Positions 6,532 to 13,852 of a stretch of 17,192 nucleotides of DNA are shown piece after piece. This DNA is from a bacterium. GTDB taxonomy: Bacteria > Patescibacteriota > Minisyncoccia > UBA6257 > Colwellbacteraceae. The stretch lies in contig JAKCBB010000011.1 of NCBI GenBank assembly GCA_021839365.1, positions 1 through 17,192 of the forward strand. Reading direction: 5' to 3'. Position numbers and translations under genes: made by a program. Within the stretch, counting starts at the first letter, position 1; each line of letters begins with the position of its first letter. The notes under the pieces were generated by a model, which saw only the letters and a program-made list of their open reading frames with translations, made no database searches and was not told the DNA's origin.

Positions 6532-7722
6532 TTACTTAGCGGAGATCTGCCGTATCGCCTCTTCGGCGATTTTTTTATCCGACCATGGGATATTAATCCC
6601 CTTGGCCTTGTGCAGGAACGGCTCCGATCCCTTGCCGGTTACGACAACGCCGTCTCCCGGTTTGGCAAGGGAAATGGCCTTCTTGATCGCCTGCGCGCGG
6701 TCTAATATCTTTTCGTATTGTCCGGTTATCCCTCTGGATTTTAATCCTCCTTCAATCTCATTTAATATCTTCAGCGGGTCTTCATCATAAGGGTCTTCGT
6801 CCGTAAGGATGACATACCCGCAGTGTTCAGCCGCGATTTTCCCCATTTCCGGCCGCTTCCACTTGTCGCGTCCTCCGCCGGCCGATCCTAGAACGCAAAT
6901 AAGCCTCCCGCCTTTTTTGATCATCCCTGATACGGTTTCATAAACCGCCTTCAGCGAATCAGGAGTATGGGCATAATCCACCACTGCGACAAACGGCTCC
7001 CTGCTTACAAACTCCATCCTCCCGCTCAATCCGCCGAAATTTCGCAGCGCATTTTTAATAACCTTCTCCTCTACGCCGATGTTCCGCAACACCGCCTCGG
7101 CCGCTCCGGCATTTATTTTATTAAAATCGCCCGCCAGGCTCGTTTTTATCGCGCTTTTTTCAAATTCGACTATTTTATTGCGCCCGGCCGCTTTCGCAAA
7201 ATCAACCGCGTATTTATCATCCTTGTTAACAAAAAAGGTTTTGCTCTTTCCGTTTTTTTGATTGCCTACATAGCGAAAAAAAGAAAGTTTGGCCTGTTTA
7301 TAGTTTTCGAATCCTCCGTGCGATTCCAGATGTTCCGGTTGCAGATTAAGAAACACCGCTTCGTCGAAGTCGATAAACTCATGCCTGTGCTGAACAACTC
7401 CTTGCGAAGTAACTTCTACCAGCGCGTACCCGCATCCCTCTTTGACTGCGCGGTTCATTATCTTCTGTATAAGGCCGCGGCCCGGCATGGTATTTCCGGT
7501 TTTATTCACTTCGGAGCTGTCGCCGACCTTAATCCTCACGGAAGAAATGAGCGCCGTTTTCCTGCCCGCCGCCTCGAGCCCCGCGTTTATAAGCTCCAGC
7601 GTTGTTGATTTTCCCTTCGTGCCAGTAACCCCTATGACGAATAATTTCCGCGACGGATTAAGGTTGATTAATGAAGACGCGTAAGCGGATAACCAGTGAT
7701 AGATATTTAATAGTTTGGACAT
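6532..7722 (-). CDS. MurE-like Mur ligase lacking the N-terminal domain
   Basis: ATP-dependent amide ligase of the Mur family, closest to MurE (UDP-MurNAc-tripeptide synthetase, peptidoglycan precursor pathway, cytoplasm). Seen in 396 residues: P-loop GVTGTKGKSTT (31-41), the EVTSQG segment, HLESHGGFENYKQAK, whose last lysine matches the carbamylated lysine, VVDYAHTPDSLKAV opening the C-terminal domain, GSAGGGRDKWKRPEMG, and VVTGKGSEPFL. MurE proteins usually have about 490 residues with an N-terminal domain of about 90 that holds the UDP part of the substrate. That domain is missing here, and an in-frame TGA six codons upstream of the ATG rules out a longer start. The DNPR motif that selects diaminopimelate reads DEDP, with tyrosine in place of the arginine. 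It lies 42 nt downstream of ruvA, probably one transcript. It could be a MurE replacement or a ligase with another substrate. Confidence 0.85.
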   Translation of the reverse strand: MSKLLNIYHWLSAYASSLINLNPSRKLFVIGVTGTKGKSTTLELINAGLEAAGRKTALISSVRIKVGDSSEVNKTGNTMPGRGLIQKIMNRAVKEGCGYALVEVTSQGVVQHRHEFIDFDEAVFLNLQPEHLESHGGFENYKQAKLSFFRYVGNQKNGKSKTFFVNKDDKYAVDFAKAAGRNKIVEFEKSAIKTSLAGDFNKINAGAAEAVLRNIGVEEKVIKNALRNFGGLSGRMEFVSREPFVAVVDYAHTPDSLKAVYETVSGMIKKGGRLICVLGSAGGGRDKWKRPEMGKIAAEHCGYVILTDEDPYDEDPLKILNEIEGGLKSRGITGQYEKILDRAQAIKKAISLAKPGDGVVVTGKGSEPFLHKAKGINIPWSDKKIAEEAIRQISAK

Positions 7723-7764
7723 AATTAATTCGTATTTTCAATTTCGCGACGGAGTTCGCGGCAA

Positions 7765-8346
7765 TTATTTTATTTTCTTCAAGGCGTCTTTCAGCCTCTC
7801 TCCGATCTTGGTAAATTTCGGGTCTATTTTTTCTATAGCTTCCCTTATCGCGGCCCGCCTATAGCCTAAAGCAGAAAGCGCCTCTTTAATCTCCTCGTCC
7901 GCGCCTTCTTCTTCCAATCCGAGCGAAGCGTTCTTTTTCGAAGTTCTAATCTTGTCTTTCAGATCCAAAACTATCCTCATCGCCGTCTTCTTGCCGACGC
8001 CCTGCGCTTTCTCTATGATATCGGGTCTGCCTTGGGCGATGGCGGCAGCCAGCTTGCCCGTAGCGGAGGAGCTTAAAATATTCAGGGCCATCCGCGGTCC
8101 CACGCCGCTCACCGACAGCAAGAGCTCGAATAAGCCAAGCTCCTCCTCCGTAAGAAACCCGAAAAGCTCCGGCGTCTCCTCGCGATTAGCGTGCAGGTAA
8201 GTATATAAATGAACGGCTCCGCCGGTTTTAGAAACCTGCCTCAGGTATCTTTTGGGAACGAATACCGTAAAGTATACGCCGTTTACGTCAATCTCTATCT
8301 TCCCCTCCATGTTCCGAACGATCTTTCCGGATAATCCGCTAATCAT
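7765..8346 (-). CDS. ruvA: Holliday junction DNA helicase subunit RuvA
   Basis: Junction-recognition subunit that, as a tetramer, loads RuvB rings on Holliday junctions for branch migration. Seen in 193 residues: an N-terminal OB-fold beginning MISGLSGKIV (1 to about 63, with LHANREETPELFGF closing it), then two helix-hairpin-helix motifs around LLSVSGVGPRMALNIL and IEKAQGVGKKTAMRIVLDLKDK, an acidic linker, and a UBA-like domain (EEIKEALSALGYRRAAI) that contacts RuvB. Length is normal. ruvB is in the same window but 7.8 kb away behind a separate transcription start, and ruvC is not seen here. ATG at 8346 lies 8 nt after TACAAT with no Shine-Dalgarno. Confidence 0.95.
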   Translation of the reverse strand: MISGLSGKIVRNMEGKIEIDVNGVYFTVFVPKRYLRQVSKTGGAVHLYTYLHANREETPELFGFLTEEELGLFELLLSVSGVGPRMALNILSSSATGKLAAAIAQGRPDIIEKAQGVGKKTAMRIVLDLKDKIRTSKKNASLGLEEEGADEEIKEALSALGYRRAAIREAIEKIDPKFTKIGERLKDALKKIK

Positions 8347-8354
8347 TTGGTTAT

Positions 8355-8383
8355 ATTGTATCCTAGAGCCGTTCCTTTGCCTA
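8355..8383 (-). promoter_or_regulatory. Leaderless-type promoter of ruvA
   Basis: TAGGCA (8383-8378), 17 nt, TACAAT (8360-8355), 8 nt, then the ruvA ATG at 8346. An overlapping TATAAC closer to the ATG leaves only 3 nt and is less likely. No ribosome-binding site is present. Confidence 0.5.
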
Positions 8384-8837
8384 TAAGGCGGCGCCCCGGT
8401 AGAATGGCGGACATGCGCATTTTCTCTACAAAAATAAGCGAGAAGAAAATTAGAGATATAGAAATAAAAAAACCGGAAAACCAGAGAAAAAGTAAAAAAA
8501 TATTATTGAAAAAATGTTAAATAATGAATGAAATGCGTGACGCAAGTTTTCATATGGCTGATCTCGGCGGCGAGTTTCCGTGTCTGCTTTCCGCCCGCGA
8601 CAAAAAAACAGCGAACAGCTTCTTTTGTCAGCGAAAATATGCATGAACCTTTTTAAAAAAGCATTGAACGCCACAAAAAACCGCGGGCGGCGGCAGGAAA
8701 TTTCCATAAGAAAAGATCTCGCAGAAGAAGTTGTCAATGGAGACATTACAAATACATCTTAACCAAGGAAGGAGTTGAAGCATATCCTTAATCCTTTTGC
8801 CTCGGGGTTAGCAAAAGAAAGACGGAGCCAATTGCCC
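8384..8837. other. Intergenic region between ruvA and rpsT, no convincing gene
   Basis: About 450 bp without a supported gene. It is A-rich on the plus strand at 8440-8520. Small plus-strand reading frames exist at 8404-8517 (lysine-rich), 8524-8646 and 8580-8762 (GTG start, 60 codons, ending KDLAEEVVNGDITNTS), and a 98-codon minus-strand frame at 8450-8746. None shows a motif, a ribosome-binding site plus start, or a recognisable family. A GGAAGGAG purine box stands at 8768-8775, but no normal ATG follows at a suitable distance. Two hairpins precede rpsT: CTTTTGC/GCAAAAG (8794-8817) and ACGGAG/CTCCGT (8822-8851). They could be remnants of an S20 leader or a small RNA. Confidence 0.4.
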
Positions 8838-8866
8838 TTGCCTGTCTCCGTTAAACGTGTTTAAAT
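8838..8866 (+). promoter_or_regulatory. Leaderless-type promoter of rpsT
   Basis: TTGCCT (8838-8843), 17 nt, TTAAAT (8861-8866) preceded by TGT as an extended -10, then six bases (ATTGGC) and the ATG at 8873. There is no Shine-Dalgarno, so the S20 mRNA would be leaderless. The -35 lies inside the ACGGAG/CTCCGT hairpin sequence. Confidence 0.5.
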
Positions 8867-8872
8867 ATTGGC

Positions 8873-9127
8873 ATGCCGAAAATCAAATCCGCCAAGAAGG
8901 CGTTGCGCCAAAGCGTAAGGAGAAGAAAGCGTAACCTCGAATCGAGAAAGAAGACTCGTGTTGCCATTAAGGCTTATAAAAATCTCTTAAAGGAAAATAA
9001 GAAAGAGGAGGCAGGCAAATCGATCTCCGGCGTCTATAAAGCCCTGGACAAAGCGGCTAAAAGAGGGGTTATAAAGAAAAACACGGCGAGCCGCCTCAAG
9101 TCTCGTCTGGTTCGCAAGCTGAAATAA
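8873..9127 (+). CDS. rpsT: 30S ribosomal protein S20
   Basis: Small-subunit protein that binds the 5' and 3' minor domains of 16S rRNA early in assembly. Seen in 84 residues: the family start MPKIKSAKKALRQSVRRRKRN, very lysine/arginine-rich helices throughout, the HKAA-like segment replaced by YKALDKAAKRGVIKKNTASRLKSRL, and a basic C-terminus. This ending (ldkaakkGviHkNtAaRkkSrL in the family) is diagnostic, with lysine in place of the usual histidine. Length is normal. It is the only protein gene on the plus strand between 1068 and the right edge and converges on holA with a 21-bp gap that holds no obvious terminator. Confidence 0.95.
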   Translation: MPKIKSAKKALRQSVRRRKRNLESRKKTRVAIKAYKNLLKENKKEEAGKSISGVYKALDKAAKRGVIKKNTASRLKSRLVRKLK

Positions 9128-9148
9128 TCTGGTCTTCCCAAGCAAGCG

Positions 9149-9913
9149 CTACAGCAAGAGATCTAACAGAGCCTCTTCGTATTCCATTCCTCCGCTTTTA
9201 ACGGACAGGTCATACGCCGCCATTTTCTTAAGAACGGCCCCTTTGGCGCCGTAACTTAAAGAATTAAACACGTAAGCCGGATCGTCCTTCCTCCCGTCCA
9301 CGAGATATTCTAAAGACAAAATTTTTCTTTTCAAATCGTTTCCGTATTGGATGCCGTTCACTAAGGCGAAAAACTCCGGCATCTTGTTGATTTCCATACC
9401 CTTACCGCCGAGAGCCAGGACTTCTATGTCCGTAGCAATTCCCCATAGATCGCCGTCCCACTTTGCCTTAAGCTCCGCGGCGGAATCTTTATCGAGATCC
9501 GCGCCGCGCTCTTTGGATTCTTTTTTAATAAAAGCATCCAGCTCTTTATCGTCCGGCTCCCCGAATTCCTGACTGGATTGCGCCTCGTCTATCAGAAATT
9601 TATATGGAGCCGGGGGCTTACTCGGCTCGTTCAAAACGATAACCGCGTCCTCGTCTTTCGCAATCTCCGACTTTAGAAAGGTCTTGAGCTGCTTGTCATC
9701 GGCCGCGAACACGTTGGTCGCCACCGCCAGCCTCTTCGGAGAAAAAAGCGTGCGGCTTCGGCAAAAATCCATAAGCTCCGCGGCGGAATCTTTATCGAGC
9801 ATATCAAACCTTTCCTGTCCTAAATTCCCGTTTTTCTTCTCGAACTGCGCTAGTATCTCGTGGAGTTTTTTTTGCCTCGAATACGAATTTGGACCGTAAA
9901 GCAAGATTATCAT
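9149..9913 (-). CDS. holA: DNA polymerase III subunit delta (short form)
   Basis: Clamp-loader subunit that opens the beta sliding clamp. Seen in 254 residues: the family start MIILLYGPNSYSRQKKLHEIL, a strand/helix region with TLFSPKRLAVATNVF (about 55-69), VIVLNEPSKPP, then the DKELDAFIKKESKERG helix, an acid-rich helix ending in GDLWGIATDIEVLAL, and a helical C-terminus ending EYEEALLDLLL. Most HolA proteins have 330-345 residues, so this one is shortened, mostly in the first and collar domains. The peptide LDKDSAAEL occurs twice (39-47 and 140-148), encoded by an exact 28-nt repeat. ATG 9913 lies 9 nt after the pyrG stop, so the two are co-transcribed. Assignment rests on the N-terminal motif and the helical second half. 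Confidence 0.75.
   Translation of the reverse strand: MIILLYGPNSYSRQKKLHEILAQFEKKNGNLGQERFDMLDKDSAAELMDFCRSRTLFSPKRLAVATNVFAADDKQLKTFLKSEIAKDEDAVIVLNEPSKPPAPYKFLIDEAQSSQEFGEPDDKELDAFIKKESKERGADLDKDSAAELKAKWDGDLWGIATDIEVLALGGKGMEINKMPEFFALVNGIQYGNDLKRKILSLEYLVDGRKDDPAYVFNSLSYGAKGAVLKKMAAYDLSVKSGGMEYEEALLDLLL
9469..9496. repeat. 28-nt intragenic direct repeat, copy 1
   Basis: Exact 28-nt match to 9772-9799 inside holA, 303 bp apart and in the same reading frame. It encodes residues 140-148 (LDKDSAAEL). Confidence 0.9.
9772..9799. repeat. 28-nt intragenic direct repeat, copy 2
   Basis: Exact match to 9469-9496. It encodes holA residues 39-47 (LDKDSAAEL). Confidence 0.9.
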
Positions 9914-9922
9914 TATTCTTAC

Positions 9923-11533
9923 TTATTTCCCATTATTATTGAGAGAAGCTCTAATAAACTCCGTGAAAAGCGGATGGGGACTAAACGGGTTGGATTTCAA
10001 CTCCGGATGAAACTGCGTAGCCAGGAAAAACGGATGGGATTTTTTAGGAAGTTCCATAATTTCCATAAGTCTTCCGTCAGGTGATTCCCCCGAAAATACC
10101 ACTCCCGCCTTTTGGAGTTCGCTTATATATTCCGGATTAACTTCATACCTGTGCCTGTGCCTCTCGCTTATACCGTTCCTTTTATACGCTCCGTAAGCAA
10201 TAGTGTTTTTCTGCAACACGGCCGGATAGGCTCCCAACCTCATCGTCCCGCCCATGTCTTTTTTAGCAAGATTGGCCTTTTGCTCCGGCAATATGTCTAT
10301 CACTGGATGTTTTGTGCCTTTATTGACTTCGGTTGTGTTCGCGTCCTTGAATCCCAGTTTGTGGCGGCTTATTTCTATAAGCGCCAGCTGCATCCCGTAA
10401 CACAAACCGAAAAACGGAACTTTCTGTTCCCTGCAATATTTTATCGCCTTTATCTTCCCCTCAACGCCGCGCGAACCGAATCCTCCGGGAACTATTATCC
10501 CGTCATACTTTTTAAGATCGCCGAGACTTTCAGCATCTATCCATTCTATGATAGGCTTGGCGCCCAGCGAATAAGCGGAATGTTTTACCGCCTCGATAAC
10601 CGAAATGTACGAATCCGCGAGCACAAAACCGCCGCTCCCGAAATACTTTCCGACTATTCCCACCTTCACCGTCTTCTCTGCCAAGCGCGTTTTGGCGCCC
10701 AACTTGCGGAATTTTTTCAAATCTTTCGTGCGCGGCCGCAGCCCGAATTTTTTAAGCAGCCTCCCGCTTATATTGTCCTTCTCGAAATTAACCGGAATAT
10801 CGTAAATGCTTTCTACATCCGGCGCGGAGATAACATCCTCTTCCGCTATGTTGCAATTGAAAGAAATTTTTTCCCTGCGCTTCTGATCGACCGGAACACT
10901 CGCCCGCGCGATTATGATGTCCGGCTGCACGCCGCCGGCATTTAATGTCCTCACCGCGTACTGCGTCGGCTTCGTCTTAAGTTCGCTGTCCTTGCTTAAG
11001 AACGGAAGATAGCTCACAAGAGCGAGAACCACGTCTTTGGGATTCTTCAGTTTGAGCATGCGGACCGCCTCTAAAAAAAGAATGTTTTGATACTCTCCGA
11101 CGGTTCCGCCTATCTCGATTATCGCTATCTCCGCTCCGGCAAGCTTCGCCGCGCGGTTTATCCTGTCTATAACCTCAAGCGGGATATGCGGGACAACCTC
11201 CACGCATTTCCCGTCGTAATACAATTGCCTTTCTTTGTTAATGACCGTCTGATAAACGCTTCCGGTCGTCATATAATTAGCCCCGCTCAAACTTACTCCG
11301 ATAAACCTTTCATAATTCCCGAGATCCTGATCGCACTCCGTGCCGTCGTCAAGCACGAACACCTCTCCATGCTCCGTGGGATTCATCGTTCCCGCATCAA
11401 CGTTTACATAAGGATCTATCTTCAGCGCCGTTACCTTGAACCCTCTTGCCTGCAGGATGGCTCCTATGGAGGCCGCGGCCACGCCTTTTCCTACGCCGGA
11501 CATAACTCCGCCGACAACAAACACGTACTTCAT
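9923..11533 (-). CDS. pyrG: CTP synthase
   Basis: Makes CTP from UTP, ATP and glutamine; the last step of pyrimidine nucleotide synthesis in the cytoplasm. Seen in 536 residues: the synthetase domain begins MKYVFVVGGVMSGVGKG (P-loop 8-17) with KIDPYVNVDAGTMNP and EHGEVFVLDDG(T)ECDQDLGNYERF, and EIGGTVGE. A class I glutamine amidotransferase domain follows (from about residue 290) with PGGFGSRG, nucleophile Cys378 in GLCYGMQ (usually GICLGMQ), and the His509/Glu511 pair in QFHPELKSNP. Length is normal and all key residues are present. The gene lies 88 nt downstream of mutM and 9 nt upstream of holA. A weak -10 (TAAACT) stands 6 nt before the ATG with no clear -35, so it may be read from the upstream genes, from its own start, or both. 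Confidence 0.97.
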   Translation of the reverse strand: MKYVFVVGGVMSGVGKGVAAASIGAILQARGFKVTALKIDPYVNVDAGTMNPTEHGEVFVLDDGTECDQDLGNYERFIGVSLSGANYMTTGSVYQTVINKERQLYYDGKCVEVVPHIPLEVIDRINRAAKLAGAEIAIIEIGGTVGEYQNILFLEAVRMLKLKNPKDVVLALVSYLPFLSKDSELKTKPTQYAVRTLNAGGVQPDIIIARASVPVDQKRREKISFNCNIAEEDVISAPDVESIYDIPVNFEKDNISGRLLKKFGLRPRTKDLKKFRKLGAKTRLAEKTVKVGIVGKYFGSGGFVLADSYISVIEAVKHSAYSLGAKPIIEWIDAESLGDLKKYDGIIVPGGFGSRGVEGKIKAIKYCREQKVPFFGLCYGMQLALIEISRHKLGFKDANTTEVNKGTKHPVIDILPEQKANLAKKDMGGTMRLGAYPAVLQKNTIAYGAYKRNGISERHRHRYEVNPEYISELQKAGVVFSGESPDGRLMEIMELPKKSHPFFLATQFHPELKSNPFSPHPLFTEFIRASLNNNGK

Positions 11534-11594
11534 GTTTCTAGTTTATCCAAAACTTCACGAATCCAAAACGGGCGCCAAAAACGCCGATTAAATA

Positions 11595-11615
11595 AAGCCT
11601 GGTAAGGCACCCTAA
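11595..11615 (-). terminator. Possible weak terminator after mutM
   Basis: On the minus strand GCCT-TACC-AGGC forms a 4-bp hairpin followed by TTTATTTAAT, starting a few bases after the mutM stop. The stem is short, so read-through into pyrG is likely. Confidence 0.2.
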
Positions 11616-11621
11616 CCAGAT

Positions 11622-12491
11622 TTACTTCTGACACTCCGGGCAGAAAGAAGCAGTCCGTCCGGAAACCTTGGCTTTGGCGATAATCGAGCCGCATCGGACG
11701 CACGGGCGCGAGGCCAACCCGTAAACCAGCCTCCTCTCGCCGTATTTCCCCTTGCGCCCTCCGGTATCGCGGAAATCGGAAAAAGAGGTCCCGCGCAGCC
11801 GCACGGCTTTCTTTAATATAGAGCACATCGCGGAATAAATAGACCTGATCTCTTCGTCTTTTAAAACAGGAGCTTTCCGGAGCGGATTTATTTTCGAGAG
11901 CCACAAAATCTCGTCTGAATAAATATTTCCTATCCCGGCCACGGCCGACTGATCCATCAGGACCGCTTTAATCGGCTTGTTTTTACTGGAGATTATTTTT
12001 TGAAAAGCCGGCTCGGTCAATTTGGGGGACAGGGCATCGGGCCCGAGCTTGTTAAGCTCGTTAAGTTTTTCCACGCGCGCCGCTTTGCCGAAAATAATCT
12101 TTGAAAACTTACGCGCATCCGACAAGCCAAGCATCTCCCCGTCGCCGAGCGTAAAGATCAGGTGGATATACGAATTGGTTTTTTCGCTAAGCGGACCGTT
12201 TTTTAATACTGGTTCCGGTTTTTTTCTTCCGGCAATTACCCACTTTCCTATCAAAAAATGACCGGTCATGCGCGGATGCACAAGAAGGAGAAGATCTTCT
12301 TTTCCTTTTGAAAGGTAAACCAGGATGTTTTTGCCGCGGCGATCTACTGTTTTGATCGTCGCGCCACGAATGTCCCTGAAATCCGGCAGATTTTTTCCGG
12401 GCAGATCCGACCAGACCGAACATATCTTTTTGCCTATAATCGAACGGCGGAGGTCGTCGACCATCGTAGAAACTTCCGGCAGCTCTGGCAT
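11622..12491 (-). CDS. mutM: Formamidopyrimidine-DNA glycosylase (Fpg/MutM)
   Basis: Bifunctional DNA glycosylase/AP lyase that removes 8-oxoguanine and formamidopyrimidines. Seen in 289 residues: the start MPELPEV with catalytic Pro2 and Glu3, Lys54 in the RRGKNILV strand, HPRMTG, a helix-two-turn-helix with VAGIGNIYSDEILW, and a C-terminal zinc finger with Cys264, Cys267, Cys284 and Cys287 that includes Arg279 (GRT). All catalytic and metal residues are present. Compared with the usual 270 residues it has a small insertion around KWVIAGRKKPEPVLKNGPLSEK (about residues 82-103), close to the damage-reading loops. The ATG follows the histidine kinase stop codon with no gap, so translation is probably coupled. 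Confidence 0.95.
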   Translation of the reverse strand: MPELPEVSTMVDDLRRSIIGKKICSVWSDLPGKNLPDFRDIRGATIKTVDRRGKNILVYLSKGKEDLLLLVHPRMTGHFLIGKWVIAGRKKPEPVLKNGPLSEKTNSYIHLIFTLGDGEMLGLSDARKFSKIIFGKAARVEKLNELNKLGPDALSPKLTEPAFQKIISSKNKPIKAVLMDQSAVAGIGNIYSDEILWLSKINPLRKAPVLKDEEIRSIYSAMCSILKKAVRLRGTSFSDFRDTGGRKGKYGERRLVYGLASRPCVRCGSIIAKAKVSGRTASFCPECQK

Positions 12492-13814
12492 CTAAAGAAG
12501 GTTAACCGTTTCTCTTGGCGGTATCAAATTGAAGTCCAGAGGAAGAGTGAAATAAAAATTCGTCCCCCTTCCCAAAATCGAGTCTGCCCAGACGTGTCCG
12601 CCGTGCCTTTCGATTATTCCTTTGGTCATATACAACCCCAATCCGGTTCCCTCGGTTTCCTTGCTCATCGCGTTCTCGGCGCGGAAAAACTTAGTAAACA
12701 GCTTCTTTAAGGCCTCCGGCGGGATGCCTATTCCCGTATCGCTCACCGTTATCATAACGTATGGCCTGTTTGTCTGTCTCTCCACTTTAACCGTAATGCT
12801 GCCGTTTGGCGTATTGTACTTTATCGCGTTATCAACCAGGTTGGATAGGGCCAAGCCAAGCCTGTCGGGATCTATCCTCACAGGCACGGAATCCAAACCG
12901 CCCCTGTCAAAATACAGGTTTACGCCGTAAGCTCCAGCCACAGGAAGAAGATTGCTTAATTGGGTGTTTATAAAGGAGATAAGATTAACATCCTGGAAGG
13001 CATATCCGAGCGCTCCGCTCTCCATCTTGGAAACGCTCAAAAGATCGTCCACCGTTTTTAAAAGCTTTCCCGAAACCTGCAACGCGGTCTTCGCAAGGTC
13101 TTTTGCGCTACCGCCCGCCTCAGGGTCAGAAGCTATGCTTTCCAAAGACCAGTTTAATCTGGTAAGCGGGGTGCGCAGCTGGTGCGCGGTAACAGTGACG
13201 AATTCCGACTCGGTTTTAGCCAGTCTTATCTCCGAAGTCCTGTCGCGGATTATCTTAACAAACCCCGTTATCCTCCCCGAGGCGTCCACGAGCCGGTCCG
13301 TGGTAACCCTTAAATCCATCATCGGGTCGGTAAAGGAAACATCGATAATCTGCGGATACTGTCCGGCTTCCGATTTCCATACGACAAGCGGAGCAAGCGA
13401 AGGGAAAAGGGTCTGCGCGATAAGCCTCCACTTCGATTCCGCCGCCAATTCCGGTCCGACAATTTTCCCTATTACATCCTTTTTGTCCACGCGGAATATG
13501 GTCTCCGCGGCCGGATTCAAAATAAGCACTCTGAAATTTTCGTCATAAAACACAACCCCGTCTTTAAGATTGGAAATTATATTTTCCATTCGCTTTGAAG
13601 AAGCTCCGGCTTCCACGTCCAGCCTCGTGGAATAAACACTATTAACGAGAACGGCTATCCATATAAGAAGGGTTACTATGAACACCAGCGCGTCTGACAG
13701 CTTGGATATAACTAAAAGAAGCGATATGCCGAGCAGTATGAGCGTCGCCCAGGCAACCCTCATTCCGGGAAGGCCAGCATATCTAGCAACAACCTTTAAA
13801 TATTTATTATTCAT
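12492..13814 (-). CDS. Membrane PAS-domain sensor histidine kinase
   Basis: Sensor kinase in the cytoplasmic membrane, signal unknown. Seen in 440 residues: two hydrophobic segments (about 20-36 and 42-60) joined by a very short loop, so there is almost no external sensor. A PAS domain follows (about 75-195, starting MENIISNLKDGVVFYDENFRVL), then HisKA with His211 in TAHQLRTPLTRLNWSLE. The HATPase domain has an N box around NLVDNAIKYN (325-334), G1 DTGIG (359-363) and G2 GTGLGL (389-394). The residue after the histidine is Gln rather than the usual acidic one. No response regulator gene is in the window. It sits between the 5'-3' exonuclease (38-nt gap) and mutM (no gap), inside a DNA-repair gene cluster. 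Domain assignment is firm; role and partner are unknown. Confidence 0.93.
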   Translation of the reverse strand: MNNKYLKVVARYAGLPGMRVAWATLILLGISLLLVISKLSDALVFIVTLLIWIAVLVNSVYSTRLDVEAGASSKRMENIISNLKDGVVFYDENFRVLILNPAAETIFRVDKKDVIGKIVGPELAAESKWRLIAQTLFPSLAPLVVWKSEAGQYPQIIDVSFTDPMMDLRVTTDRLVDASGRITGFVKIIRDRTSEIRLAKTESEFVTVTAHQLRTPLTRLNWSLESIASDPEAGGSAKDLAKTALQVSGKLLKTVDDLLSVSKMESGALGYAFQDVNLISFINTQLSNLLPVAGAYGVNLYFDRGGLDSVPVRIDPDRLGLALSNLVDNAIKYNTPNGSITVKVERQTNRPYVMITVSDTGIGIPPEALKKLFTKFFRAENAMSKETEGTGLGLYMTKGIIERHGGHVWADSILGRGTNFYFTLPLDFNLIPPRETVNLL

Positions 13815-13852
13815 TATAAGTTATATAAGTATAAACGATTTTCAAGAGCCGC

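Noticed and set aside
8450..8746. 98-codon minus-strand reading frame rich in Phe and Ile
   Set aside because: It runs through the A-rich block, which makes Phe/Ile/Leu runs by composition. No ribosome-binding site, promoter or family feature supports it.
10112..10945. Long plus-strand reading frame (277 codons) opposite pyrG
   Set aside because: It is the antisense of a fully conserved CTP synthase gene with all catalytic motifs, and its product resembles nothing recognisable.
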